Below, one piece after another: positions 7,099 through 15,961 of a stretch of 64,000 bases of DNA (within the stretch, counting starts at the first letter, position 1; the number at the start of each line of letters is the position of its first letter). Under the pieces are notes generated by a model that was given only the letters and a program-made list of their open reading frames with translations, was not told the origin of the DNA and did no database searches. The translations under genes were made by a program, and so were the position numbers. This stretch comes from Hyphomicrobiales bacterium. GTDB taxonomy: Bacteria; Pseudomonadota; Alphaproteobacteria; Rhizobiales; Beijerinckiaceae. Location: positions 33,550 through 97,549 of the forward strand of contig UBZM01000013.1 of the NCBI GenBank assembly GCA_900470095.1. The letters run 5' to 3'.

Positions 7099-8136
7099 AT
7101 GGACGGAAATTGGATGACTGTTGTCCATGCATCATTCTCTACAGAAGAAATTTCTCCGAATAAGCAGTTCGACGCTTGGCGCGGATGGTTCGGAACTGTT
7201 TTCAATGCGGTCATTGACGAGCCCGAAGCAGGATTTGTGGCTATCTGTGAAACCTGGAACTTCGGCGGGTTTGGCTTAAGCCGGGTTCAAGCGCCCAGGT
7301 TGCAAGCCATTAGAAGCGCTGGCCTCATTCGCCAAAATCCGATCGACCATTGGAACATCGCGGTCGGCAGAAAGCGAACGGCGGGAGAGGTGGGCGGTCA
7401 TCGTGCTATCGATGTTCCTGCCGGAGTACCTTACGTTTCCTCGCTGGGGCGGACGCTCACGAGCGTCAGAGACGACGATGAGCGGGTTCAGCTTTATCTC
7501 CCACGAGATAGCTTTCCGGAGCTCGCGGCCGTCCTGGACGGGATGGATGGAAGAGCGATTCCAGGAGCGATGGGCCAACTACTAGGGGACTTCCTGGTGT
7601 TGTTGGCGAGGAATGCACGGGCTTGTTCCGGAGCGAATACCCCGGCTCTACAATCCGCAGTCCGGGGGATGGTGCTTGCCTGTATTGCTCCGTCAAAAGA
7701 CAGTGCTGCCCAGGCGGCCACACCGATCGCAGTTGTGCGCAAGGATGGCGTTCGAAAAATAATCGATCAAAATCTCCATAGGCTCGCTTTTGGTCCTGAC
7801 TTCCTGTGTCGAGAAGCAGGTATGTCGCGTTCCCAGCTTTATCGCCTGCTGGAAGCCGAAGGCGGGGTAAAAAACTATATCCAGCGGCGGCGTCTCAAGA
7901 AATGTTATTCCGAGCTATCAAGGGGCACCAATCTCCGCCCGATCGCAGCCATTGGCGAGGAAATGGGGTTTGCAGACCCCTCAGGTTTCACCCGAGCGTT
8001 CAAAAAGGAATTCGGGATGAGCCCGTCAGAGGTTCGAGCCACCCGATCTATGCATTCAATGAGCGGCCTTAACCCGCAGGGTTTGCCAAGGCAGAGAATA
8101 AACGGTCTTCGCGACATTCTGGAAAAAATGGCGTGA
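7099..8136 (+). CDS. AraC-family transcriptional regulator
   Basis: 345 residues from the ATG at 7099 (a TTG at 7090 is also possible). The N-terminal 190 residues match the ligand-binding half of regulators of the NdmR/PobR-like AraC group (a conserved FDAWRGWF-type opening). Residues about 235-325 are the double helix-turn-helix (ILGREAGMSRSQLYRLL-like, then EMGFADPSGFTRAFKKEFGM, ending SPSEVR). No target operon is adjacent: upstream is an insertion scar, downstream a degraded stretch. The 100 bases before the start are AT-rich with a GTGT-N10-ACAC inverted repeat near 7022-7039 that may be its operator. Confidence 0.85.
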   Translation: MDGNWMTVVHASFSTEEISPNKQFDAWRGWFGTVFNAVIDEPEAGFVAICETWNFGGFGLSRVQAPRLQAIRSAGLIRQNPIDHWNIAVGRKRTAGEVGGHRAIDVPAGVPYVSSLGRTLTSVRDDDERVQLYLPRDSFPELAAVLDGMDGRAIPGAMGQLLGDFLVLLARNARACSGANTPALQSAVRGMVLACIAPSKDSAAQAATPIAVVRKDGVRKIIDQNLHRLAFGPDFLCREAGMSRSQLYRLLEAEGGVKNYIQRRRLKKCYSELSRGTNLRPIAAIGEEMGFADPSGFTRAFKKEFGMSPSEVRATRSMHSMSGLNPQGLPRQRINGLRDILEKMA

Positions 8137-9084
8137 CCGTCCTCTGCATCCCCGAGCCACCGATCGCCGGCTGGTGCGGAAAGCGCATCGGATCGCTGCC
8201 ACGCGAAGCCGATTCCTTCCAGCGGATCGCGGCGCGCGAATTCAGCGCAGGTTCGTGCCGGCCCGATCGTCGATAAAATGACGGCGTAGGAGCGCGACGC
8301 AGCGGTCCAAGTCCCAGAGCCGGAAGCGCGGCGGCGGCCTGTCGAGGGGATCGACTTCCTTGATGGGCTCCAGGTCGCGCCGGCGTTCGGCGCGGTGCAG
8401 GGCCGTTACAGACTTGGCCAGGCCGATTGTGTTCTTCAGGTGACTTGCCGCGGCGGGCTTGCTTGTTCCGCCTGCGCCGAGTCCGAAGGGATCGCACACG
8501 TGAGCCGGATGCCGGAACGCTGCGAGGCGGAGCGCTAGCTGCCTTGCTTGCCGAACCAAGTCTGCTGCAAGGCCGCACCTCTATTGCAGTCGTCAGCGGT
8601 CGGAATTTGGATAAGGAGCAATTTATCAGCGTCATTTCCGAGGCATGACGGTTGCCCCGGCTTGATTCAGCGCTGAGTTCGTTTCCAGCGATCTTGGAGC
8701 CGTTTCCTACGGGACAGGCGCCTGCGATCACGGGATCGTTGCTTTTTGCAAGGCCGAATCCCGAGGGGATTCGTGATCGGCGGTGACGGAGCATAGCCGG
8801 TTGCGACTGGCGCGAAATGGCAAGACGGGCAAGCTGCCCATGCACGAAATGCTCGCAACGGAATTCGCCTGCTGATCGGGGTCGCGAGCCTGTGCGGCAG
8901 CGAGCCGGAGCACTCGCGCAGGCGCAGGCACGGCTGGCAGGGGACAGGCAACAATGTCAGGCGCAACGGCGCGCGATTTCGCCATCAGCTTTGATGTCGG
9001 CTTGCTTGTACGAGCTAGCTGCAGACCGATCCGGCCTTCCTCGCCGATCGCAAGGCCGCGAAAGCGGACGTGAATGCAGCGACT
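8137..9084. other. Degraded stretch without a convincing gene
   Basis: About 950 bases between the AraC regulator and the sulfatase region. All frames are either short or lack recognisable domains. A minus-strand stretch near 8242-8559 has an open frame of 105 codons but no family I can name. An inverted repeat CGAATCCC-GA-GGGGATTCG lies near 8755-8775. I regard the region as decayed coding DNA. Confidence 0.5.
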
Positions 9085-9201
9085 GCGACGCGGGCAAGCT
9101 CGATGCCAGATTGCGCTGCCGAGGCGATCGATACGTCGACAAGCCATGTCGGGTTCAGATGTGTCGTTCGGAACGGAGAATTGAATGAAACGGCCTCCTA
9201 G
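9085..9201 (+). pseudogene. Formylglycine-generating enzyme (sulfatase activator), C-terminal remnant
   Basis: In the frame ending at the TAG 9199-9201 the translation reads TRASSMPD, then TSTSHVGFRCVV. This matches the end of the FGE/SUMF1 family (pattern R-x-S-x-x-PD ... S-x-H-I/V-GFRCV), which converts the active-site Cys of sulfatases to formylglycine. No upstream part of the enzyme can be followed, so it is a remnant. It overlaps the start of the arylsulfatase, a genuine target of such an enzyme, which supports the identification. Confidence 0.5.
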
Positions 9202-11569
9202 TCACCCATTTAGAGCGCGCTGGTTGGGCGTAAGCACGACGCTCCTGATGTTGGGATCGCCCGTGATAGCTCAGGACTCGTTGCCGTTTCCGCCAACGCC
9301 CTCGGGGAGCAAAGCCGGTCCGACGATCGCGGAGTCGACCTACAGCCCCCTGCCGGCGAGGTCGCATCTCCCGGCCAACGCGCCGAACATCGTCGTGATC
9401 ATGCTCGACGACGTCGGCCCGGCGCTTCCGAGCACCTTTGGCGGCGTGATCGATACACGCACGTTGAGCCGCGTTGCCGGCGACGGGATCACCTATAATC
9501 GCTTCCACAATGCCGCGATGTGCTCACCCACCCGAGCGTCGCTGCTAACCGGGCGCAATCACCATCGCGTCGGCTACGGCCAGATCGCCGAACTGGCGAA
9601 TGACTGGGATGGCTATTCCGGCCGGATCCCGCGCACATCGGCGACCGCAGCGAAGGTCCTTGGCTACTATGGCTACGCGACGAGCGCCTTCGGAAAATGG
9701 CACAATACGCCCGCCAACGAGACCACGGCCGTCGGCCCCTATACGAACTGGCCGGCAGGTCAGGGGATCGGCTTCGACTACTTCTACGGCTTCCTTGCCG
9801 GCGAATCCTCGCAATGGGAGCCTGCGGTCGTCGAAAACACGGTCCGGGTGAATCCATCCGAAGGGAAGAAGGAATATCACTTCACCGAAGACATGACCGA
9901 CAAGGCTGTCTCATGGATGAAGCAGGTCCGCGCGCTGACGCCGGATCGGCCCTTCTTCATGTATTGGGCCCCCGGCGCCTCCCATGGTCCCCATCACATC
10001 TTCAAGGAATGGGCGGACAAATATAAGGGTAAGTTCGACGAAGGCTGGGACGTCATGCGCGAGCGCGTCTTCGCCCGCCAGAAGGAGCTCGGCTGGATCC
10101 CGAAAGACACCGAGCTGACGCCGCGGCCGAAGACCCTTGCCGCATGGGCCGATATTCCCGAGGACGAACGGCCATTCCAGCGTCGGCTGATGGAGGTGTT
10201 CGCCGGATACACCGAACACGCCGATGCGCAGGCTGGCCGGTTGATCGATGCCCTGGACGAGCTCGGCATCCGCGACAACACGCTCGTCTTCTACATCTGG
10301 GGCGATAACGGTTCGAGTGCGGAAGGCCAGAACGGCACCATCAGCGAACTCCTGGCGCAGAATGGCATTCCTTCCGAGGTCAAGGACCATATCCGTACCA
10401 TGAACGAGCTCGGCGGCCTGGACGTGCTCGGGTCGCCCAAGGTCGACAACATGTACCATGCCGGCTGGGCCTGGGCCGGCTCTACGCCCCATCGGTCGAC
10501 AAAGCTGATCGCCGCGCATTTCGGCGGAACGCGCACGCCGCTCGCGGTGTCCTGGCCAAGCAGGATCAAGGCGGACAAGACGCCGCGTCCGCAATTCCAT
10601 CACGTCAACGATATCGTGCCGACGATCTACGACATCCTGCGCATCACGCCGCCGAAGCGCGTCGACGGCATCAGTCAGGATCAGCTCGACGGCACCAGCA
10701 TGACCTACTCCTTCGCGTCCCCGACAGAGCCGGACCGCAAGAAGGAGCAGTATTTCGAGGTCATGGGCAGTCGCTCCTACTACAAGGACGGGTGGATCGC
10801 TTCGGCATTCGGGCCGCGCGTGCCCTGGCAAACGGGCGTCGATCCCTCGATCATGAAATGGTCGCCGAAGGACGATGTCTGGGAACTCTACGATCTCAAC
10901 AAGGATTTCTCGCAGGCGAAGGACGTCGCCGCCGCCAATCCCGGCAAGCTCAAGGAGCTGAAGAAGGCGTTCGAGGTGAGCGCGAAAGACAACAAGGTCG
11001 ATCCGGTGGGCGGCGGGCTATGGTCCGCGATCTTCCACCCGGAGGACGCACCGTCCAATCCCGCCAAGTCGTTCAGCTTCACGCAGGAGGTCGTCGGCGT
11101 TCCCGAGTTCACCGCACCGCGTCTCGGATCACGCAGCAACCTCGTCACCATCGATGCGGATTTGCAGCCTGACTCGAAGGGCGTGCTCTACGCGCTCGGC
11201 GCCATCTCGGGCGGTGTCGCCGTGTGGGTCGAGAACGGGACGCTCCACTACGAGTACAACCTGTTCGAGATCGAACGGACACGGCTGGAAACGTCCGCCC
11301 CGCTCCCGACCGGTAAGGTCAAGATCGAGGTCGAAACACGCAAGGCCAGCGGCGTCCGCCCGGCGCCTCTCGACATCCTCATCCGGGTGGACGGCAAAGA
11401 GGTCAGCAAGGGGCGTGTTCCACGCTCGGCGGCGCTGACCTTCACCGCCAATGACGCCTTTGACGTCGGCCGGGACAGCTATTCCCCCGTCTCGCTTGCG
11501 TATTTCGACCGCAAGCCCTTCGCCTTCAATGGCACGATCCGACATCTGAAGGTCGAATATCTGGACTGA
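9185..11569 (+). CDS. Exported arylsulfatase
   Basis: 794 residues. It hydrolyses sulfate esters, acting after export: the N-terminus has a basic start, a hydrophobic run and an AQA-type cleavage point near residue 29. Residues 67-77 (NIVVIMLDDVG) bind the metal. C113-S-P-T-R followed by LLTGR is the formylglycine signature of type I sulfatases. GDNG near residue 377 supplies further metal ligands. The length and the beta-rich C-terminal domain (about 640-794) fit the long AtsA-like group. Downstream is a strong hairpin terminator; upstream is a remnant of the activating enzyme, so activation must now come from elsewhere. Confidence 0.9.
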   Translation: MKRPPSHPFRARWLGVSTTLLMLGSPVIAQDSLPFPPTPSGSKAGPTIAESTYSPLPARSHLPANAPNIVVIMLDDVGPALPSTFGGVIDTRTLSRVAGDGITYNRFHNAAMCSPTRASLLTGRNHHRVGYGQIAELANDWDGYSGRIPRTSATAAKVLGYYGYATSAFGKWHNTPANETTAVGPYTNWPAGQGIGFDYFYGFLAGESSQWEPAVVENTVRVNPSEGKKEYHFTEDMTDKAVSWMKQVRALTPDRPFFMYWAPGASHGPHHIFKEWADKYKGKFDEGWDVMRERVFARQKELGWIPKDTELTPRPKTLAAWADIPEDERPFQRRLMEVFAGYTEHADAQAGRLIDALDELGIRDNTLVFYIWGDNGSSAEGQNGTISELLAQNGIPSEVKDHIRTMNELGGLDVLGSPKVDNMYHAGWAWAGSTPHRSTKLIAAHFGGTRTPLAVSWPSRIKADKTPRPQFHHVNDIVPTIYDILRITPPKRVDGISQDQLDGTSMTYSFASPTEPDRKKEQYFEVMGSRSYYKDGWIASAFGPRVPWQTGVDPSIMKWSPKDDVWELYDLNKDFSQAKDVAAANPGKLKELKKAFEVSAKDNKVDPVGGGLWSAIFHPEDAPSNPAKSFSFTQEVVGVPEFTAPRLGSRSNLVTIDADLQPDSKGVLYALGAISGGVAVWVENGTLHYEYNLFEIERTRLETSAPLPTGKVKIEVETRKASGVRPAPLDILIRVDGKEVSKGRVPRSAALTFTANDAFDVGRDSYSPVSLAYFDRKPFAFNGTIRHLKVEYLD

Positions 11570-11582
11570 GCGCCGACCGGCT

Positions 11583-11617
11583 GGAGGCGGCGAACACGAT
11601 GTTCGCCGCCTCCTTTC
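11583..11617 (+). terminator. Hairpin terminator after the arylsulfatase
   Basis: GGAGGCGGCGAAC (11583-11595) and GTTCGCCGCCTCC (11601-11613) form a perfect 13-base-pair stem with a five-base loop, followed by TTTC, 14 bases after the stop codon of the sulfatase gene. Confidence 0.8.
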
Positions 11618-11816
11618 AAGTTCCGACAGCGCGGAAACTCCACTCTCCAGAGCCGGGCGGAGGCACATTCTGGCCGAAGCCGCTGCTGACTTACGAACGG
11701 GAAATTCGATGATGAGACGACTTGCTCTTGTTTTTGCCGCTGCACCTTCGGCGCCGCTGGCTCCGGCCCAAACGGAATTGAGCGCCCATATATTCAAAGG
11801 ACAGGAAGCGACAAAA

Positions 11817-12146
11817 ATGCTCATAAAGATGGTTCTGGCCTTCATGGGCGTCACGTTCTTCGCCCTGACATCGTTCGGGGCGCAGGCCATGCAGATGTCA
11901 TCCGCCCTTTCACAGGCAGGGGCTTACGACGCCACAAAGGTCGCGGGCGGATGCGGTGTCGGCTACTATCGTGGACCGCTCGGCGGTTGTGTCCGGGGTG
12001 GCGGGGGCGTCGTCGTTGCGCCGCGCCCCGTGGTTGTCGCTCCTCGCCCGGTGGTCGTTGCTCCCCGGCCCGTTGTGGTCGCTCCTCGCACGGTCGTTCG
12101 CCCGCGCCCCGTCGTCATTGATCGACGGCCGATTGTGATCCGTTAG
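11817..12146 (+). CDS. Exported GCG_CRPN-type repeat protein
   Basis: 109 residues from the ATG at 11817, preceded by AGGACAGGAAG; the frame is open further upstream to 11709 but that part has no export signal at its start. Residues 1-24 are a signal peptide (LAFMGVTFFALTSFGAQA). Then comes the prefix GCGVGYYRGPLGGC and four or five V-V-V-A-P-R-P units. This is the layout of small alphaproteobacterial GCG_CRPN prefix-to-repeats proteins, whose function is unknown. The repeat units are encoded by 21-base direct repeats with changed third positions. Confidence 0.65.
   Translation: MLIKMVLAFMGVTFFALTSFGAQAMQMSSALSQAGAYDATKVAGGCGVGYYRGPLGGCVRGGGGVVVAPRPVVVAPRPVVVAPRPVVVAPRTVVRPRPVVIDRRPIVIR
12009..12113 (+). 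repeat. 21-base coding repeats (VVVAPRP units)
   Basis: Four to five successive copies of a unit of about 21 bases (type GTCGTTGCGCCGCGCCCCGT) encode V-V-V-A-P-R-P. Copies differ mostly at third codon positions, showing selection for the peptide rather than the DNA. Confidence 0.7.
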
Positions 12147-12191
12147 GTCGTGCCACGCTCGAGTACATCGGTCTGAAGCGCAGGAAGTAAA

Positions 12192-12902
12192 ATGCATAAA
12201 TATCTGAACTTCATGGCCGCGCTCGTAACAGGCTTGGGATTGCTGGCTGGCCCAGGGGCGGCGCAGGAAAATCCTGTCACGGCCATCGACATTGCCCTGG
12301 AACCGGACGCAACAATGATCAAACACGCGGAGGCGGCCAATGCCCGCCTACGCGAGGTTTTCCCAAACGGCTACGCTTTAGATGCAACGCACCGCCCGCA
12401 CATCACGATGCTACAGCGGTTCGTCCAGACGGCAGCCCTCGACAAAGTCTACGCTGCGGTCGGCGATGTCCTTGCCGTCGAGAAACCGGCCGGATTGACG
12501 CTGAAGGCGTTCAAGTACGACTTCGTCGTATGGGATAAGACCGGTGTGGCCGTGATCCTAATCGAGCCGACTGACCAACTTATCAGGTTCCAACAGAAAC
12601 TGATCGATGCAATTGCCCCCTTTACCGTCGAGAAGGGAACTGCTGCTGCGTTCTTCACCACTACCGACGACCGCGAAATCAGCCAGCCAACGATTGACTA
12701 CGTGGCTCGCTACGTGCCGGCCTCAAGCGGCAAAAAACTCGTGCCACACGTCACGGTCGGCGTCGCCTCGCCGGATTATTTAAAGAAGATGGTCGCCGAA
12801 CCGTTCGATACGTTCACATTCTCGTCCGCCGCGTTGTCGGTTTATCAGCTCGGCAATTTCGGAACGGCTCGAAAGAAACTGCAGGCGTGGCAGCTGAAAT
12901 GA
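12192..12902 (+). CDS. Exported 2H phosphoesterase (LigT / 2'-5' RNA ligase-like)
   Basis: 236 residues. A signal peptide with cleavage near AAQ (residues 23-25) is followed by a 2H phosphoesterase fold with both H-x-T motifs: H70-I-T72 and H186-V-T188. Cytoplasmic members act on cyclic phosphodiesters and 2'-5' RNA linkages. Here the export signal points to an extracytoplasmic phosphodiester substrate, which is inference. It follows the GCG protein by 45 bases and may share its transcript. Confidence 0.75.
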   Translation: MHKYLNFMAALVTGLGLLAGPGAAQENPVTAIDIALEPDATMIKHAEAANARLREVFPNGYALDATHRPHITMLQRFVQTAALDKVYAAVGDVLAVEKPAGLTLKAFKYDFVVWDKTGVAVILIEPTDQLIRFQQKLIDAIAPFTVEKGTAAAFFTTTDDREISQPTIDYVARYVPASSGKKLVPHVTVGVASPDYLKKMVAEPFDTFTFSSAALSVYQLGNFGTARKKLQAWQLK

Positions 12903-13501
12903 TGGAAACGGTCCCACTGTCTCGCGAGCACCAAATCTCAGACTTTATCAACTGGCTTCCAACTCAGACGTGAGCCTCGAACTTCGCTGTCTCAGGACCT
13001 GTTCACGAGCCAATCTGCGCGGGCAAAGACGTCGGACGCTGATCGCCGACGTCTATCAGAGTGCGGGCCGGGTCGGTGCCAAACGCGTCTATAGACGGTT
13101 TCATGAAAGCAAGCCGGCAAGCAAGCTCTCCAACGACGTGGCCCTGTGCTCAGGCTTCGTCGTCTATCGCAGGGATCTGACTTGATCACGGGCTGGTAAC
13201 CCCGAGAGCGCGACGCATCAGGTCGCACTCTCCCAAAGCTCCGCACGCGCCGCGCTACAGGTGAAACTAACCGCTCTCGGCGAAGCGAAGAAGGTCATCG
13301 GTTGCGGCACGAGGTGCGCGGGCGCGGTCTTCATTTCGCGGCGACCCCGCTCCCGGTCAACCCACCCCGTGGGCGCTGCGGCAGGCGACCGTTCAGGGCA
13401 AGTGAACCGCCCCGGGTTCGCCGGAGGCCGTTTCGACAGTCCAGCCAATCGGCAGACTCAGCTTCTTCCCGAATGCGGCCGTTCTCCAACAATGACCAAG
13501 G
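12903..13501. other. Intergenic stretch, nothing recognised
   Basis: Six hundred bases between the 2H phosphoesterase and the convergent slipin gene. Short frames occur on both strands without domain similarity or plausible starts. I see no RNA gene or clear repeat. Confidence 0.4.
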
Positions 13502-14263
13502 TCACGTTGTTTCACTCCGCTGCGGCGTGAGATGGTTGAGCAGATCCGTCGGTACAGGAAAGACTATGGTCGAGGATCGCTCGCCTGCGATGTCGTGAAG
13601 CGCCGCGAAGTAGCGTAGCTGCATCGCCTGCGGCTCATGGGCAAGTATCCGGCCAGCCTCGACTAGTTTTTCGGCGGCTTGCTGCTCGCCCAACGCGTTG
13701 ATCACCTTCGCGCGCCGAAGTCGTTCCGCCTCGGCCTGCTTGGCGATGGCGCGCACCATGTTTTCATTGAGATCGATATCCTTGATCTCGATGTTGGTGA
13801 CCTTGATGCCCCAGGCGTCGGTTTGCTGATCGAGAATCTCTTGGATGTCGGCGTTGAGTCTGTCCCGCTCCGCGAGCATCTCGTCCAGTTCATGCTTTCC
13901 GAGCACCGAGCGCAGTGTGGTCTGCGCCAGCTGGCTGGTCGCAGTCATAAAATTTCCGACTTTGATGATCGCGCGCTCGGGATCGATGATGCGGAAGTAT
14001 AGAACGGCGTTTACCTTGACGGAGACGTTATCGCGGGAAATCACGTCCTGCGGCGGCACGTCCTGAACCATCACCCTGAGGTCGACTTTCACCATCTGCT
14101 GGACGAACGGAATCAGAATGATGAGGCCCGGACCTTTCACGCCGGAGAAGCGTCCGAGCGTGAAGACGATACCGCGCTCATATTCCCGCAGGATGCGAAT
14201 GGCCGAGGAAAAAAATACGATCACGGCGATCGCGAGCAGTGCATAGATCAAATAATCGAGCAT
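13502..14263 (-). CDS. Slipin (stomatin/prohibitin family, SPFH domain)
   Basis: 253 residues. One N-terminal membrane segment ([19 protein letters not shown]) anchors an SPFH/Band 7 domain (about 25-180: [24 protein letters not shown], then [12 protein letters not shown]). A coiled-coil part follows ([20 protein letters not shown]) and a C-terminal [11 protein letters not shown] segment typical of slipins. Slipins form membrane microdomain scaffolds, and the partner NfeD protease can cleave their C-terminus. The ATG at 14263 shares its A with the upstream nfeD stop (TGATG); a GTG at 14266 is also possible. Co-translation fits the known pair. Confidence 0.9.
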   Translation of the reverse strand: MLDYLIYALLAIAVIVFFSSAIRILREYERGIVFTLGRFSGVKGPGLIILIPFVQQMVKVDLRVMVQDVPPQDVISRDNVSVKVNAVLYFRIIDPERAIIKVGNFMTATSQLAQTTLRSVLGKHELDEMLAERDRLNADIQEILDQQTDAWGIKVTNIEIKDIDLNENMVRAIAKQAEAERLRRAKVINALGEQQAAEKLVEAGRILAHEPQAMQLRYFAALHDIAGERSSTIVFPVPTDLLNHLTPQRSETT

Positions 14264-15663
14264 CACCGCGCACCTCCTTCGCCGGCGGTCAGTCCCGGCC
14301 GGCGACGTACCGTCAGCGTCAGATCCATGATGCTGGCCACCTCGACCATCTCTCCTGGTCTGAAGGCTTCCGCGCTGCGCGCTTGCCAGCGCTCACCTTG
14401 TGTGAAGACGTGGCCTTCTCTGTCAGCCCAGTCGAGGACCTCGGCGGACAGGCCGCGCATGGCTTGTGCGCCGACACGTGCAGGACCTTTGCGGGCTCGC
14501 CTAAGCGAACTGAGTATGACGACAATCAGAGCAATAAACATCGCCGCCGCGATGCCAATGACCCACCATGACAAGCGATACCCCGGTGCTTCGACTTTGA
14601 AGAGCATCATCGCTCCGAGCACGAAGGCGATGACCCCACCGGTGCCGACGACCACGGTCGGAGTGAAGGCCTCGATCGTAAAGAGTGCAATCCCCAGCAG
14701 CATCAGCGCGAGGCCGGCATAGTTGATCGGCAGCATGTTGAGGGCATAGAGACCCAGCAGCAGACAAATCGTACCGACCACTCCGGGGGCGATGGCTCCG
14801 GGAGACGCGAACTCGAAAATCAGGCCGTAGACGCCGACCAGCAGAAGAATGAAGGCGACGTTGGGGTCGGTGATGACCGACAGAAATTGCGAGATCCATC
14901 CGGGATCGAGCGCCCCGATCGTTGCATCCTTCGTTGCCAGATGCCGGGTTTCGCCGCCGGCAATTTCCACGACGCGACCATCGATTTGCTTGAGCAGCTC
15001 AGTCGGATTGCGCGCGATGAGATCGATGACATTCGCCTGCAACGCGGCGCTGGCGGATAGGCTGGCGGCCTCGCGGACAGCCTTCTCGGCCCAATCGGCG
15101 TTGCGTCCGCGCAACTCGGCCAGACTGCGGATTGAGGCGACGGCATCGTTCGTCATCTTCGCCGTCATCGCGTCCGTCGGCGCTGTTTGCTGGGCGCTAT
15201 CTTTCTTGTCCTTGCCGTCCTTGTCGGTGGGTTTGCTCGGCAGGCCGGGTACCGGACTGCCGATCTGCACCGGCGTCGCCGCGCCGAGATTGGTGCCCGG
15301 CGCCATTGCTGCGATGTGCGTCGCATAGAGGATATAGGTGCCCGCGCTGGCCGCGTGGGCGCCGGAAGGAGAGACGTAACCGACGACAGGAATGGACGAG
15401 GCCAGCACATCTGCGATGATCTCGCGCATGCTGGTCGCGAGGCCGCCCGGTGTGTTCAGACGCAGAATGACAACTTCGGCGCGTCGCTCGCTTGCCTTGG
15501 CCAGAGCGTCCTTGACGTAACCGGCCGTCGCCGGTCCGATCGCGCCGTCGACGGAAATGATCAATGCAGCTCTGCTGTTCTCCCCCGTCGCGGCGGAAAG
15601 GGGAGAGAAGGCCAAAGCGGCGGCTGCAATCGCCGCGACAAGGGTCGCCTGTACCGTCTGCAC
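14263..15663 (-). CDS. nfeD: NfeD-family membrane serine protease
   Basis: 466 residues from a GTG at 15663, preceded by GAGGGAG at good spacing; the frame is open upstream but without a start signal. A signal peptide precedes a ClpP-like protease domain ([16 protein letters not shown], then [14 protein letters not shown] with Ser107 as nucleophile). An Asp/Lys-rich linker (about residues 185-205), four to five membrane segments (about 295-420) and a C-terminal OB-fold NfeD domain follow. This is the long, two-part form of NfeD that partners a slipin, encoded immediately downstream. Confidence 0.88.
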   Translation of the reverse strand: MQTVQATLVAAIAAAALAFSPLSAATGENSRAALIISVDGAIGPATAGYVKDALAKASERRAEVVILRLNTPGGLATSMREIIADVLASSIPVVGYVSPSGAHAASAGTYILYATHIAAMAPGTNLGAATPVQIGSPVPGLPSKPTDKDGKDKKDSAQQTAPTDAMTAKMTNDAVASIRSLAELRGRNADWAEKAVREAASLSASAALQANVIDLIARNPTELLKQIDGRVVEIAGGETRHLATKDATIGALDPGWISQFLSVITDPNVAFILLLVGVYGLIFEFASPGAIAPGVVGTICLLLGLYALNMLPINYAGLALMLLGIALFTIEAFTPTVVVGTGGVIAFVLGAMMLFKVEAPGYRLSWWVIGIAAAMFIALIVVILSSLRRARKGPARVGAQAMRGLSAEVLDWADREGHVFTQGERWQARSAEAFRPGEMVEVASIMDLTLTVRRRPGLTAGEGGAR

Positions 15664-15961
15664 AGCAAGGACTCCCTCAATCAAAATGATATGGGGGATA
15701 TCCCCGGCGACCTCAATATGATCGCGATTGCCAATCCGCAGTTCGCCGGCCGATAGCGGACGCGAGAGCCGCTGGAGATGACAGGCGGCGTCGCGAGGAC
15801 GCGATCGGCTGATCCGGTCTGCCCCCAAGAGTTCGAAACAGCTTCACTCGTTCCGCGGTCCCGGCGACAGAGTTTTGAGCATCGGCGTCGCGTCGCCTTG
15901 ACGCGCGATCCCGATCACGAAGCAAGCGGCAGGCGTCCGTCATTTCCGCTATAATTGGACC

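Noticed and set aside
8242..8559. Minus-strand frame of 105 codons
   Set aside because: No family similarity and no start signal; it lies in a stretch that looks decayed.
12009..12113. Regular repeats considered as a CRISPR array
   Set aside because: The units are contiguous 21-base coding repeats of a peptide without spacers.
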